The notes below the pieces were generated by a model. That model saw nothing but the letters and a program-made list of their open reading frames with translations, ran no database searches and was not told the DNA's origin. Below, piece after piece: positions 6,637-13,752 of a DNA stretch of 26,659 nt. Origin of the DNA: a virus; IMG/VR virus record IMGVR_UViG_3300043446_001546, positions 1 through 26,659 of that record; one strand, 5' to 3'. Both the position numbers and the translations under genes were made by a program. Each line of letters starts with the position of its first letter. Position 1 is the stretch's first letter.

Positions 6637-8283
6637 TTATGGTGTTACCTCCATTAATATCATTGTACTACAACTTGTGATAGTTCCGTCATTAACATTC
6701 ATGTGCCCATATCCGCCAGTAAATTTAGTTTTATATGTTATTGCAGATGTAGTAGATGGAGTATCAAAATGACTTCCGCTAAATACAAGTCCTTTCCAAG
6801 TATGTGCTGCAAGGTAGGTGTAGCTCCAACCAGCATCTAAGAAAAATTGTTTTACTAAAGACGCATCTTTCCACAATTCAAGCCACATACTGGACTGTTG
6901 TGAGTTAACATCTTTATTATAAACTTGATTAAATATGACTAAAATTTTATTTGATGCAGAAGTTGGTGTAATTGTAGCAGATAAAGTTGTGTCTTGTTTT
7001 GTACCCTGTAAAGAATTTGAAGATACAGCAGCAGTAGATGTTCCATGTACTACCTGAACTATTTTACCTAAACCTTGAGGGCCTGTTGCACCTTGAATTC
7101 CTTGTGGTCCAGTAACTCCTTGAGGTCCCTGAGGACCAGTCACGCCTTGTGGGCCAGTTGGTCCTGATGGACCAGTAACTCCTTGAGGACCAGTTGCGCC
7201 TTGTGGTCCTTGTGGCCCAACAATTTGTCCAGTACTATACCATGAAGAACCATTCCAAATATAAAGATCTCCATCAGCATCTACTATATATGCGTCATTA
7301 ACTGTATTTCCTGAAGAAGGAAGAAGTCCTGTTGTTGCCACACTTCCTTTAAATGTTATTGATACTCCTTGTGGTCCAGTTGCGCCTGAAGGTCCAGTAG
7401 CACCTGTGGGACCAGCTAAAGAATTTCCTATTTCTACCCAGTAACTATCATAATAGATATAAGTTAATCCGTTTGTAGAGTTATACCATGCTTGACCTGT
7501 TGTTGGTGAAGATGGTGGCGTATCTGATGATATAGTAAATATTCCATACGGTCCAGTTGCGCCTGAAGGTCCAGTAGGCCCTGTTATACCTTGTGGTCCT
7601 GTTGCACCTGACGGACCTGCTATACCCTGTATTCCTTGCGGTCCAGTTGCACCTTGTGGTCCTGTTGCACCTTGAGGACCAGTTGCGCCAGATAAACCAA
7701 TATTTCCTTGTGGACCTGTTGATCCTTGTGGGCCTGTTGCGCCTTGTGGTCCTGTTGCACCTTGTGGTCCTTGAATAGTTCCAGCGTTATCCCATTCTGA
7801 TCCAACTGAATCCCAAATATATAAATCTTGATTTACAAGATAAGCATCTCCAATTGTTCCTGTTGGATGTGCTGACTGCAATGCCGCTAGAGTTGCATAT
7901 GAACCTAAAACTTCTATGCCTGCACCTGATGGACCAGTTGCACCGCTAGGTCCAGTTGCACCTGAAACACCAATTAAACCTTGTGGACCAGTAACTCCTT
8001 GAGGGCCAGTTGCACCAGAAGCACCAGATGGGCCCGTTACCCCTTGTGGTCCAGTTGCGCCTTGTGGGCCTGTTACACCTTGTGGCCCTGTTGCACCTGA
8101 AGCGCCTGTTGCTCCGCTTGGACCTGTTGATCCTTGTGGGCCTGTTGCGCCAGTAGGACCAGATGGGCCTGGGTGTGCGTCAAGATAAGCATCAACATCG
8201 GCTGCCAGATAACTTAAATCTCTTGGAATATCTGGAGTGTCTGAATACTGTGGATATCTAAAACCTTTGCCCGTTGTTCCCAT
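6637..8283 (-). CDS. Large collagen-like tail fibre
   Basis: A 548-residue fibre. An N-terminal anchor (1-38) is followed by four collagen-like blocks of 28, 25, 5 and 16 Gly-X-Y triplets (about residues 39-122, 172-246, 291-305 and 356-403). Three modules of 44-50 residues separate them, each with an IGDAYLV...[11 protein letters not shown] type motif. A C-terminal beta domain of about 145 residues ([19 protein letters not shown] ... [23 protein letters not shown]) resembles the terminal domains of aquatic phage fibres. Pro is confined to X; by my count 44 of 74 Y positions are Thr or Ser. No Lys occurs in the blocks. The protein is probably a trimeric rod with a receptor-binding tip. No Shine-Dalgarno precedes the ATG, but TGGTATAAT lies eight bases upstream, suggesting a leaderless transcript. 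The glycosyltransferase gene is immediately upstream. Confidence 0.87.
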   Translation of the reverse strand: MGTTGKGFRYPQYSDTPDIPRDLSYLAADVDAYLDAHPGPSGPTGATGPQGSTGPSGATGASGATGPQGVTGPQGATGPQGVTGPSGASGATGPQGVTGPQGLIGVSGATGPSGATGPSGAGIEVLGSYATLAALQSAHPTGTIGDAYLVNQDLYIWDSVGSEWDNAGTIQGPQGATGPQGATGPQGSTGPQGNIGLSGATGPQGATGPQGATGPQGIQGIAGPSGATGPQGITGPTGPSGATGPYGIFTISSDTPPSSPTTGQAWYNSTNGLTYIYYDSYWVEIGNSLAGPTGATGPSGATGPQGVSITFKGSVATTGLLPSSGNTVNDAYIVDADGDLYIWNGSSWYSTGQIVGPQGPQGATGPQGVTGPSGPTGPQGVTGPQGPQGVTGPQGIQGATGPQGLGKIVQVVHGTSTAAVSSNSLQGTKQDTTLSATITPTSASNKILVIFNQVYNKDVNSQQSSMWLELWKDASLVKQFFLDAGWSYTYLAAHTWKGLVFSGSHFDTPSTTSAITYKTKFTGGYGHMNVNDGTITSCSTMILMEVTP

Positions 8284-8291
8284 ATCTTTAA

Positions 8292-8300
8292 ATTATACCA
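8292..8300 (-). promoter_or_regulatory. Extended -10 promoter in front of the collagen-like fibre
   Basis: The minus strand reads TGGTATAAT, a perfect extended -10 (TGnTATAAT). It lies in the 19-base gap between the glycosyltransferase stop and the fibre ATG. The hexamer ends eight bases before the ATG, so transcription would begin at about the start codon. No good -35 box is visible at 17 bases, which extended -10 promoters can do without. Confidence 0.45.
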
Positions 8301-8302
8301 TT

Positions 8303-9355
8303 TTACCTTTCATACCAACCTTTATTCCATAGGTTTAAAAGGCGGCGGAAATACTTATCATACTCATATCTGATTGTATCAACAGAATATTTATCAATAG
8401 CATGCTGTCTTATTTGTGCTGGAGATAACGACTTTACATCTTCTGCCGCCCTGCAAAACTCATCAAATGTTCTACATCTATAACCAGTAACACCTTGAAT
8501 CACGGTTTCTGTAAATGCGCCCCAATCTGTTGTAATTACTGGAGTTCCGCAGGCCTGTGATTCAATGTTAACATTACCAAATGGCTCTATATATTGGGTG
8601 GGAACAAAAGTAGCAATAGCGTTTCCCATTAACTTTGCTTTTTCTTCCGCTCCTACTAATCCTACATATTCCCCATATCCAGAAAATTCTCCAGATCCCG
8701 CCACAATTAATCTTTTACCTAAAGCCTCGCAAACTTCTTGTGCAATTCTCCAACCTTTTCTTTCTATTAATCTTCCTATATATAGATAATAGTCATCCTT
8801 CTTTTCTACAAGTGGGAACATTTCTGGATCAAGGTATCCTGGAATTACAGCATCGTAATATTTGCCATCTACAGAGTATGGATCTTTGTAGGCGGAATAA
8901 ACCATATGCATCCATGCGTAAGATTCAAATACTCTATAATTAGTAAATACTCCAGTATAGCCAATTCCAAATTCTACTGACATATGTGCGGGAAAAGAAT
9001 CTGCTATTGGTTTTTGACAATTCCCGCCAATTAAACATATAAAATCTTTTTGTTCTATTCTTTTTGCTATTTCTACTACAGCCTTATTATTAAACATTTG
9101 CCAGTATTTATTTTTAGGATCAAATATTACATCTGAAAAATGTTTATCTCCTACAAATTCTGATCTATCTTCTTCTGATATACAGGTTATAAATTCATCT
9201 ACTTCCGCTTCATTTTTTGTTCCACCATATAAATATACGGTATGACCTAAAGACTTCATCATATTACAAAATCGTCTTACTTTTTCAGTATAAGCGCAAG
9301 AAACAAATTCTTTTGTTGTATTAGTATGTGGTAATGATATTACATGAAATCGCAT
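8303..9355 (-). CDS. GT4-type glycosyltransferase
   Basis: A 350-residue GT-B-fold enzyme of glycosyltransferase family 4 type, which transfers a sugar from a nucleotide-sugar donor. The C-terminal donor domain has the family signatures: GRLIERKG (R195 and K200, diphosphate contacts), LIVAGSGEFSGYGEYVGLVG, and the EX7E motif YIEPFGNVNIESQACGTPVI (E257 and E265). The N-terminal acceptor domain has an atypical opening (MRFHVISLPHTNTT). The protein is soluble, with no membrane segment. It lies alone between two fibre genes, directly upstream of the collagen-like fibre. Its ATG has no Shine-Dalgarno but a -10-like hexamer six bases away. The acceptor is unknown: fibre Thr/Ser residues, phage DNA or host surface glycans are all possible. 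Confidence 0.87.
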   Translation of the reverse strand: MRFHVISLPHTNTTKEFVSCAYTEKVRRFCNMMKSLGHTVYLYGGTKNEAEVDEFITCISEEDRSEFVGDKHFSDVIFDPKNKYWQMFNNKAVVEIAKRIEQKDFICLIGGNCQKPIADSFPAHMSVEFGIGYTGVFTNYRVFESYAWMHMVYSAYKDPYSVDGKYYDAVIPGYLDPEMFPLVEKKDDYYLYIGRLIERKGWRIAQEVCEALGKRLIVAGSGEFSGYGEYVGLVGAEEKAKLMGNAIATFVPTQYIEPFGNVNIESQACGTPVITTDWGAFTETVIQGVTGYRCRTFDEFCRAAEDVKSLSPAQIRQHAIDKYSVDTIRYEYDKYFRRLLNLWNKGWYER

Positions 9356-9361
9356 GTATAT

Positions 9362-9390
9362 AGTTTACTATATTAGTATAAGAAAGTAAA
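9362..9390 (-). promoter_or_regulatory. Weak candidate promoter for the glycosyltransferase gene
   Basis: TTTACT (9390-9385) and TAAACT (9367-9362) are separated by 17 bases; each matches consensus at four of six positions. The ATG begins six bases after the -10. A dyad, ATATAGT and ACTATAT around two bases (9358-9373), covers the -10 and could be an operator. The whole stretch is AT-rich, so chance matches are easy. Confidence 0.3.
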
Positions 9391-9392
9391 TA

Positions 9393-11114
9393 CTATGACC
9401 AGGATACTGTTCCGCTTCCGCCAGTTATTAAAGTTGTCTTAAATCCTCCAGATGCTGCTCCAGTAGATCCAGTAACTCCTGCACCTAAAGATATTGTTCT
9501 TGTATCTGGGTATTTAAGCACTAGAATACCAGAACCTCCATTTCCGCCAAAACCATTAGTTGTATAGTTACCTCCAGTTCCACCGCCGCCTCCACCGCCA
9601 CCAGTATTTGCAGTCCCATTTCCGCCATTCATTCCACTATCACCGCTAGCCCCTGCTCCACCTCCGCCTGCTCCGCCTGCTCCGCCAGAGTTATTCCATC
9701 CAGCACCACCACCTCCACCTGCACGAGTCACTCCATCAACCTGCGCTGTACCAGCACCGCCAGCTGTACCAGCGCCACCAGGACCTCCATTAGATCCTAT
9801 TCCACCACTTCCAGATTTAGCATCAATTGCAATTCCATTTCCAGATCCAACTCCACCAGTAGCTCTTGCTCCTCCTGTAGAAGATAAGCTTACTGCACCT
9901 CCAGAAAGCGTCGTGACTCCTCCATTAGTTGAGTATGGTGATACAAATTGACTTCCATTGCCTCCCGCACCAACACTAACTGTAAAGGAAGTTCCGACTC
10001 CTATATTTGCTGTAGACGTAAGCTGTTGACCTCCTGCGCCGCCAGAACCACCATTTGCCGACCACCCACCGCCACCACCTGCTACTAAGTTATAAGTTAA
10101 TGTAAATTCTACTGGAGTAGTTATGGAAGAACTTTGTGAGCTGGCTGAGGAAGTTCCTATACTATTAATTGCTTTTATTCTAAATGTATAAGAAGTATTT
10201 TGTGTTAACCCAGATATAGTTAAAGGAGATGTTGTTTGCGCTGGTGATAGTGTAGTATAATTTGTTCCATCCAAAGAATAAGAATAATTAGTTATAGTTG
10301 ATCCACCAGTGTTTCCAGTAGTAAATGGAATAGATGCTGTAGTAGCACTTGTAGCAGTAGGTGTTCCAATAGTTGGTGCCTGCGGTGCTGTTGCTGCTGT
10401 AAATGTTGAAACAGAAGATGTGCTAGATGATCCATTAGCATTAATTGCTTTAATGTAGATTCCATACGAAGTTCCAGCAGTAAATCCACCATCAATTGTT
10501 AATGGACTTGATGTCTGCGCTGGTGATAATGCTGTATAAGTTGATCCATTGGTGGAGTATGAGTAGTTGGTTATAGAAGATCCGCCAGTTGCACCAGACA
10601 CTGTTACACTTGCTGTCGGTGTTGACCCATATGCAATATTAGATGTTGAAGATGCTGATATGCTTGGCGCTTGAGGCACAGTAGTTGCAGTAATCGAAGA
10701 TGTTGCGGAACTTGCAGAAGAAACACCATAATCATTTGTTGCAGTTGCTGTAAAAGTATAAGACGTGCCAGCAGTTAATCCAGTAAAAGTATATGATGTA
10801 TTACTTGTGGTTTGTGAAGTAGTTGATGGATTTGATGTTATAGTATAAGAACTTGCAAGTCCTCCAGAAGTATTTGGTGTAATTGTTATATCTGCAGAAG
10901 CACTACCAAATGCAGCTCCTGATGTATTTGATGCTACGACTGTTGGAATTTGTGCTGCTGAATTCATAGCCTTCCAGCCCGTAGAAGCACCAGTATAAAT
11001 CTCTTGTCTACCCAATGTACCATTATAATAAGTATCACCGATATTTGGATTTGATGGACGATTTGCAGTAGTACCTTTTGGCGTTCCGCCTAAGCTTGAA
11101 AAATTAAGAGGCAT
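9393..11114 (-). CDS. FN3/glycine-rich tail fibre, MPLNFSSL-type N-terminus
   Basis: A 573-residue fibre protein. I start it at ATG 11114, which overlaps the upstream stop (TAATG), rather than at the in-frame ATG 11129. After a short anchor (MPLNFSSLGGTPKG) with a GDTYYNG...EIYTG module come three FN3-like repeats at about 56-146, 147-243 and 244-334, joined by TATTVPQAP and TAATAPQAP linkers. A glycine-rich domain fills about 340-573. It starts YNLVAGGGGG, has many GGAGG/GGGG runs, and includes the family-typical closing strand GGSGILVLKYPD. Such domains in phage fibres are thought to carry the receptor-binding tip. A 37-base stretch is shared with the neighbouring fibre at 11864-13612, with one mismatch. 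It is one of five relatives in this window. Confidence 0.85.
   Translation of the reverse strand: MPLNFSSLGGTPKGTTANRPSNPNIGDTYYNGTLGRQEIYTGASTGWKAMNSAAQIPTVVASNTSGAAFGSASADITITPNTSGGLASSYTITSNPSTTSQTTSNTSYTFTGLTAGTSYTFTATATNDYGVSSASSATSSITATTVPQAPSISASSTSNIAYGSTPTASVTVSGATGGSSITNYSYSTNGSTYTALSPAQTSSPLTIDGGFTAGTSYGIYIKAINANGSSSTSSVSTFTAATAPQAPTIGTPTATSATTASIPFTTGNTGGSTITNYSYSLDGTNYTTLSPAQTTSPLTISGLTQNTSYTFRIKAINSIGTSSASSQSSSITTPVEFTLTYNLVAGGGGGWSANGGSGGAGGQQLTSTANIGVGTSFTVSVGAGGNGSQFVSPYSTNGGVTTLSGGAVSLSSTGGARATGGVGSGNGIAIDAKSGSGGIGSNGGPGGAGTAGGAGTAQVDGVTRAGGGGGAGWNNSGGAGGAGGGGAGASGDSGMNGGNGTANTGGGGGGGGTGGNYTTNGFGGNGGSGILVLKYPDTRTISLGAGVTGSTGAASGGFKTTLITGGSGTVSWS
10657..10693. repeat. Near-identical 37-base segment shared between two fibre genes (copy 1)
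   Basis: This stretch matches 12987-13023 at 36 of 37 bases. It encodes the TATTVPQAPSIS linker between FN3 repeats in both fibres. Identity at third codon positions, where the other three relatives differ, points to a recent duplication or gene conversion. Confidence 0.6.
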
Positions 11115-11509
11115 TATTTGACCACCCATCCATATGTAGATCCAGTATAAATAATAGCAAATATAGCTCCATCAGTATCTACTATAAGATCTTGCACAGT
11201 ACCATTAATTTTACCACTATTTGAATTTATGGTTACATTATTTGTTGCAGCTTGTCCAGAAGCATCTGAAATTTGAATTTCATCTCCTACAGAAGGGGAA
11301 GAGGGTAAAGTAAGAGTTCTAGCAGCAGATGTATTTACAAAATATCTAACACCAGCAGATAAAGTTATATTTGAAGATATGGATTGATTTGTTACAGCAG
11401 CTGGTCCAGTTGGTCCAGTTGGCCCTGTAGGGCCTGTAGGACCCTGTGCAGCAGCAACGCCAACGGATTGCCATTGAGTTCCATCCCATACTTTAATTAA
11501 CTTAGCCAT
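11114..11509 (-). CDS. Short fibre protein with GPT collagen segment and beta domain
   Basis: A 131-residue protein with GAGG seven bases before ATG 11509. The N-terminus, MAKLIKVWDGTQWQSVG, is an aromatic W-module. Five Gly-X-Y triplets (four GPT and one GPA) follow at about residues 23-37. A beta-rich domain then covers about 40-131 (ITLSAGVRYFVNTSAARTL, SPSVGDEIQISDASG and GAIFAIIYTGSTYGWVVK), a module type found at the tips of many phage fibres. The start overlaps the end of the MAHF-type gene by eight bases. The stop overlaps the next fibre's ATG (TAATG), so these three genes are probably coupled. It is probably a small trimeric fibre or tip subunit. Confidence 0.8.
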   Translation of the reverse strand: MAKLIKVWDGTQWQSVGVAAAQGPTGPTGPTGPTGPAAVTNQSISSNITLSAGVRYFVNTSAARTLTLPSSPSVGDEIQISDASGQAATNNVTINSNSGKINGTVQDLIVDTDGAIFAIIYTGSTYGWVVK

Positions 11510-11864
11510 TATTTACCTCATCCCATAAAAGAGTTTCCTCATTCCATGAGTAAAAATTATCATTATTTGGTATTGGGACTGGGGCTTCCCAAAGACATGT
11601 ATCTTCATTTAAAATCCAAGAATTATAAGGTTTTGGTGGAATAAATGCATCTAAATTTTCATCATAAAAATATCCTACACCAGCATAATTTTTACGAATT
11701 TTTCCATTATAAGATGTTTGTTTCCAATTAGAATATCCTCCAGACCATTCGGTTAAAAAAGATATACCACTTTGTTCTTCATTTAATTCATCTAGAGCAG
11801 CATTTGATACGACATGCACCTCTAATACATTATTATTTTCATCTAATTTTACAAAATGTGCCAT
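11502..11864 (-). CDS. MAHF-type small phage protein, copy 1
   Basis: A 120-residue protein. I start it at ATG 11864 (MAHFVKLDENNNVLEV), which overlaps the preceding fibre's stop as TAATG and has GGGAG twelve bases upstream. The in-frame ATG at 11894 lies inside that fibre gene. Relatives at 16063-16428 and 20816-21220 share the same pattern: MAHF/YA..D, a WKQTSYN core, FRKNYAG-like (here IRKNYAGVGYFYDENLDAF), IPPKPYNSWILNEDTCLWEAPVP and a final W.EE...W. Such proteins are frequent beside fibre genes in aquatic phages and are usually annotated as hypothetical. The three copies, each next to a glycine-rich fibre, suggest a fibre-linked role such as chaperone or small structural subunit. Confidence 0.82.
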   Translation of the reverse strand: MAHFVKLDENNNVLEVHVVSNAALDELNEEQSGISFLTEWSGGYSNWKQTSYNGKIRKNYAGVGYFYDENLDAFIPPKPYNSWILNEDTCLWEAPVPIPNNDNFYSWNEETLLWDEVNNG

Positions 11865-13612
11865 TATATTGTTATACTCCCATTTCCAGTCCAACAGTAA
11901 TATGTGTAACCTCCGCTTACTGTGCGAGTTGGTGAGCCAGTAGTAGCGGATGCGGTATAAGTTCCACTTGTTCTAATTATAACAACTCCTGAACCCCCAG
12001 CTGCTGCTGTCCAACTGTTTGAATCTGAACCAGTACTGCCTCCTCCTCCACCACCACCGCCTGTGTTTGCTGATCCAGCTGTTGGATAGATTATAGTTCC
12101 AGAAGGATTTCCTCCTCCAGTTCCTCCACCGCCATTTCCTCCAGTACCACCATATTGACCACCGCCACCACCTGCACCACCGCCACCTGCATACCAATAT
12201 GTTCCTGATATGTTTTGCCCAGTGCCAGTAATTGATCCCCAAGAAGAATATGTAGATATTCCATTTCCTCCTGTTGCTTGATTTGTTTGATTTGTTCCTC
12301 TTCCCCCTACTGCTCCTGCTCCTCCACCGCCGCCTGCACCCTGTAAATCACTTCTTCCTCCAGCATTTCCATATCCAATTCCACCAGTTGAAGTTTGATT
12401 AGAGACTCCGCCTGGAAAAAAAGTATTTGGGTATCCGCTATAACAGTTATTAGCTCCACCACCAGATCCTCCTGCTGCAGCACTATCTCCTGTAGCATTA
12501 CCTGCCCCGCCGCCGCCGCCGACTGCTTGAGTTAAAGAACCAAATATTGAATTTGTTCCATTACCTCCATTAACAGACTGATTATTGCTTGCAGTTCCTC
12601 CAGTTCCAACTGTCACTGAATATAGGGTACCTATGGTAAGTGCCTGGCTAGATGCATAAAAAATACCTCCTGCTCCACCGCCACCTGCTTGACGAGCTCC
12701 ACCACCACCGCCGCCTGCTACTAAAAGAACATCAAAATTTTGTGGTGCTACAGGTATTACTGAATTACTTGTAGAGCTTGTGGCTGATGTACCGTTAGCA
12801 TTTGTTGCTGTAGCTGTAAATGTGTAAGAAGTTCCATTAGTTAATCCTGTAAATGTATATGTTGTATTTGATGTAGTTTGTGTTGTAGTGGCAGGATTTG
12901 ATGTAATAGAATATTGTGTAATAGCAGATCCACCAGTTGCTCCTGGTGTTATAGTAATTGTTGCACTAGAAGTTGCAGCCGCTGCAGATATGCTTGGCGC
13001 TTGAGGCACAGTTGTTGCAGTAACTGCGCTAGAAGCAGAACTTGCAGAAGATGATCCATAATTATTTGTTGCAACTACAGTGTATGTATACTGTGTTGAG
13101 GACTGTAATCCTGTAATAGTAATTGGTGAACTGGAGCCAGATGCTGTATATGAACCTGGTGATGAAGTGACAGTGTATGATCTTCCAAGAATTGTTCCTG
13201 GGGTAAATGATACTGAAGCAGCACCATTATTATATGCTCTTGATGTTCCAGTATTAGTTGCAGTAACTCCTGTTACTGCTGATGCAATTCCACCAACTTG
13301 CTCCCATCCATATGTTGCTCCAGTATATACTTCCATGAATCCTGTTTGGGTATTTGCATAAATATCCCCAGCTGTTGGAGAGCTTGGTCGGGAAGCAGTG
13401 TCACCTCTTCCTGTATGACCATTTGCTGCAGTGTTATGTGTAGAAATGGCGGAAGTTACAGAAGATGATGTAGCAAGAGAAGCAGTATTTGTAATACCAT
13501 GCACAGAGGTAGTAGCATTATTGTGTGCAGCAATTGCAGCAGTTACTTCAGCATCAGTTGCCGCATCTGTTGATCCGCTAAATAGGTTTGCTATATCTCT
13601 GATTCTAGACAT
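11864..13612 (-). CDS. FN3/glycine-rich tail fibre, RIRDIAN-type N-terminus
   Basis: A 582-residue fibre with GGAGG seven bases before ATG 13612; its start overlaps the end of the 48-aa gene. The N-terminal anchor (MSRIRDIANLFSGSTDAATD, then a TTSVHGI...TAANGHTG histidine-containing stretch) is shared with the fibres at 19286 and 21276. A GDIYANTQTGFMEVYTG module follows. Two FN3-like repeats lie at about 112-201 and 202-288. The glycine-rich domain (about 294-582) begins DVLLVAGGGGGG and has the closing GGSGVVIIRT strand and a final GGYTYYCWTGNG. Probably a trimeric receptor-binding fibre. The histidines in the anchor could bind metal along a fibre axis, as seen in other phage spikes; that is inference. 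Confidence 0.87.
   Translation of the reverse strand: MSRIRDIANLFSGSTDAATDAEVTAAIAAHNNATTSVHGITNTASLATSSSVTSAISTHNTAANGHTGRGDTASRPSSPTAGDIYANTQTGFMEVYTGATYGWEQVGGIASAVTGVTATNTGTSRAYNNGAASVSFTPGTILGRSYTVTSSPGSYTASGSSSPITITGLQSSTQYTYTVVATNNYGSSSASSASSAVTATTVPQAPSISAAAATSSATITITPGATGGSAITQYSITSNPATTTQTTSNTTYTFTGLTNGTSYTFTATATNANGTSATSSTSNSVIPVAPQNFDVLLVAGGGGGGARQAGGGGAGGIFYASSQALTIGTLYSVTVGTGGTASNNQSVNGGNGTNSIFGSLTQAVGGGGGAGNATGDSAAAGGSGGGANNCYSGYPNTFFPGGVSNQTSTGGIGYGNAGGRSDLQGAGGGGGAGAVGGRGTNQTNQATGGNGISTYSSWGSITGTGQNISGTYWYAGGGGAGGGGGQYGGTGGNGGGGTGGGNPSGTIIYPTAGSANTGGGGGGGGSTGSDSNSWTAAAGGSGVVIIRTSGTYTASATTGSPTRTVSGGYTYYCWTGNGSITI
12987..13023. repeat. Near-identical 37-base segment shared between two fibre genes (copy 2)
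   Basis: Second copy of the stretch at 10657-10693, with one mismatch. It encodes the linker between the first and second FN3 repeats of this fibre. Confidence 0.6.
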
Positions 13613-13751
13613 TATTTTCCTCCAACCATTTTAAATACCTCTGATAATCAGAATTAGCAGGGTCTTTTGGTATTGAATAAATTCGTCCATCTATATCAGT
13701 CATTTCAATATATAATTTGCTGTCTATTTCTTTTTCTTCATACTTTATCAT
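13605..13751 (-). CDS. 48-aa protein with DPANSDYQRYLKWLEE motif
   Basis: A 48-residue protein from ATG 13751, which has GGAG seven bases upstream and follows the preceding fibre's stop by one base. A longer in-frame start at 13799 lies inside that fibre and has no such site. Residues about 1-25 are a beta hairpin-like part (YEEKEIDSKLYIEMTDIDGRI), followed by the motif SIPKDPANSDYQRYLKWLEE. Short proteins with this I-P-x-D-x-x-N-x-D-Y-Q-x-Y-L-x-W signature are common beside tail and fibre genes and recall XkdW-like proteins. Its last codons overlap the start of the next fibre (ATGTCTAG), which implies coupled translation. Function unknown; a fibre assembly role is a guess. Confidence 0.72.
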   Translation of the reverse strand: MIKYEEKEIDSKLYIEMTDIDGRIYSIPKDPANSDYQRYLKWLEENNV

Positions 13752-13752
13752 T

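Noticed and set aside
7070-8180. Short regular DNA repeats as a CRISPR array or tandem non-coding repeat
   Set aside because: They are nine-base-periodic codons for Gly-X-Y triplets in frame in a 548-aa protein; no spacer structure.
6637-8283. Lysyl hydroxylation/glycosylation of the collagen-like fibre, as in giant viruses, or classical prolyl-4-hydroxylation
   Set aside because: The triplets contain no Lys, and Pro is only at X, whereas the classical animal enzyme acts on Pro at Y. Other modifications remain possible.
12307-12498. Alternative minus-strand frames within fibre genes (also near 10292, 17510, 19321, 20074, 21503)
   Set aside because: They are frame-shifted shadows of the same repeats, with no ribosome binding sites and biased Glu/Gln/Leu/Trp composition.
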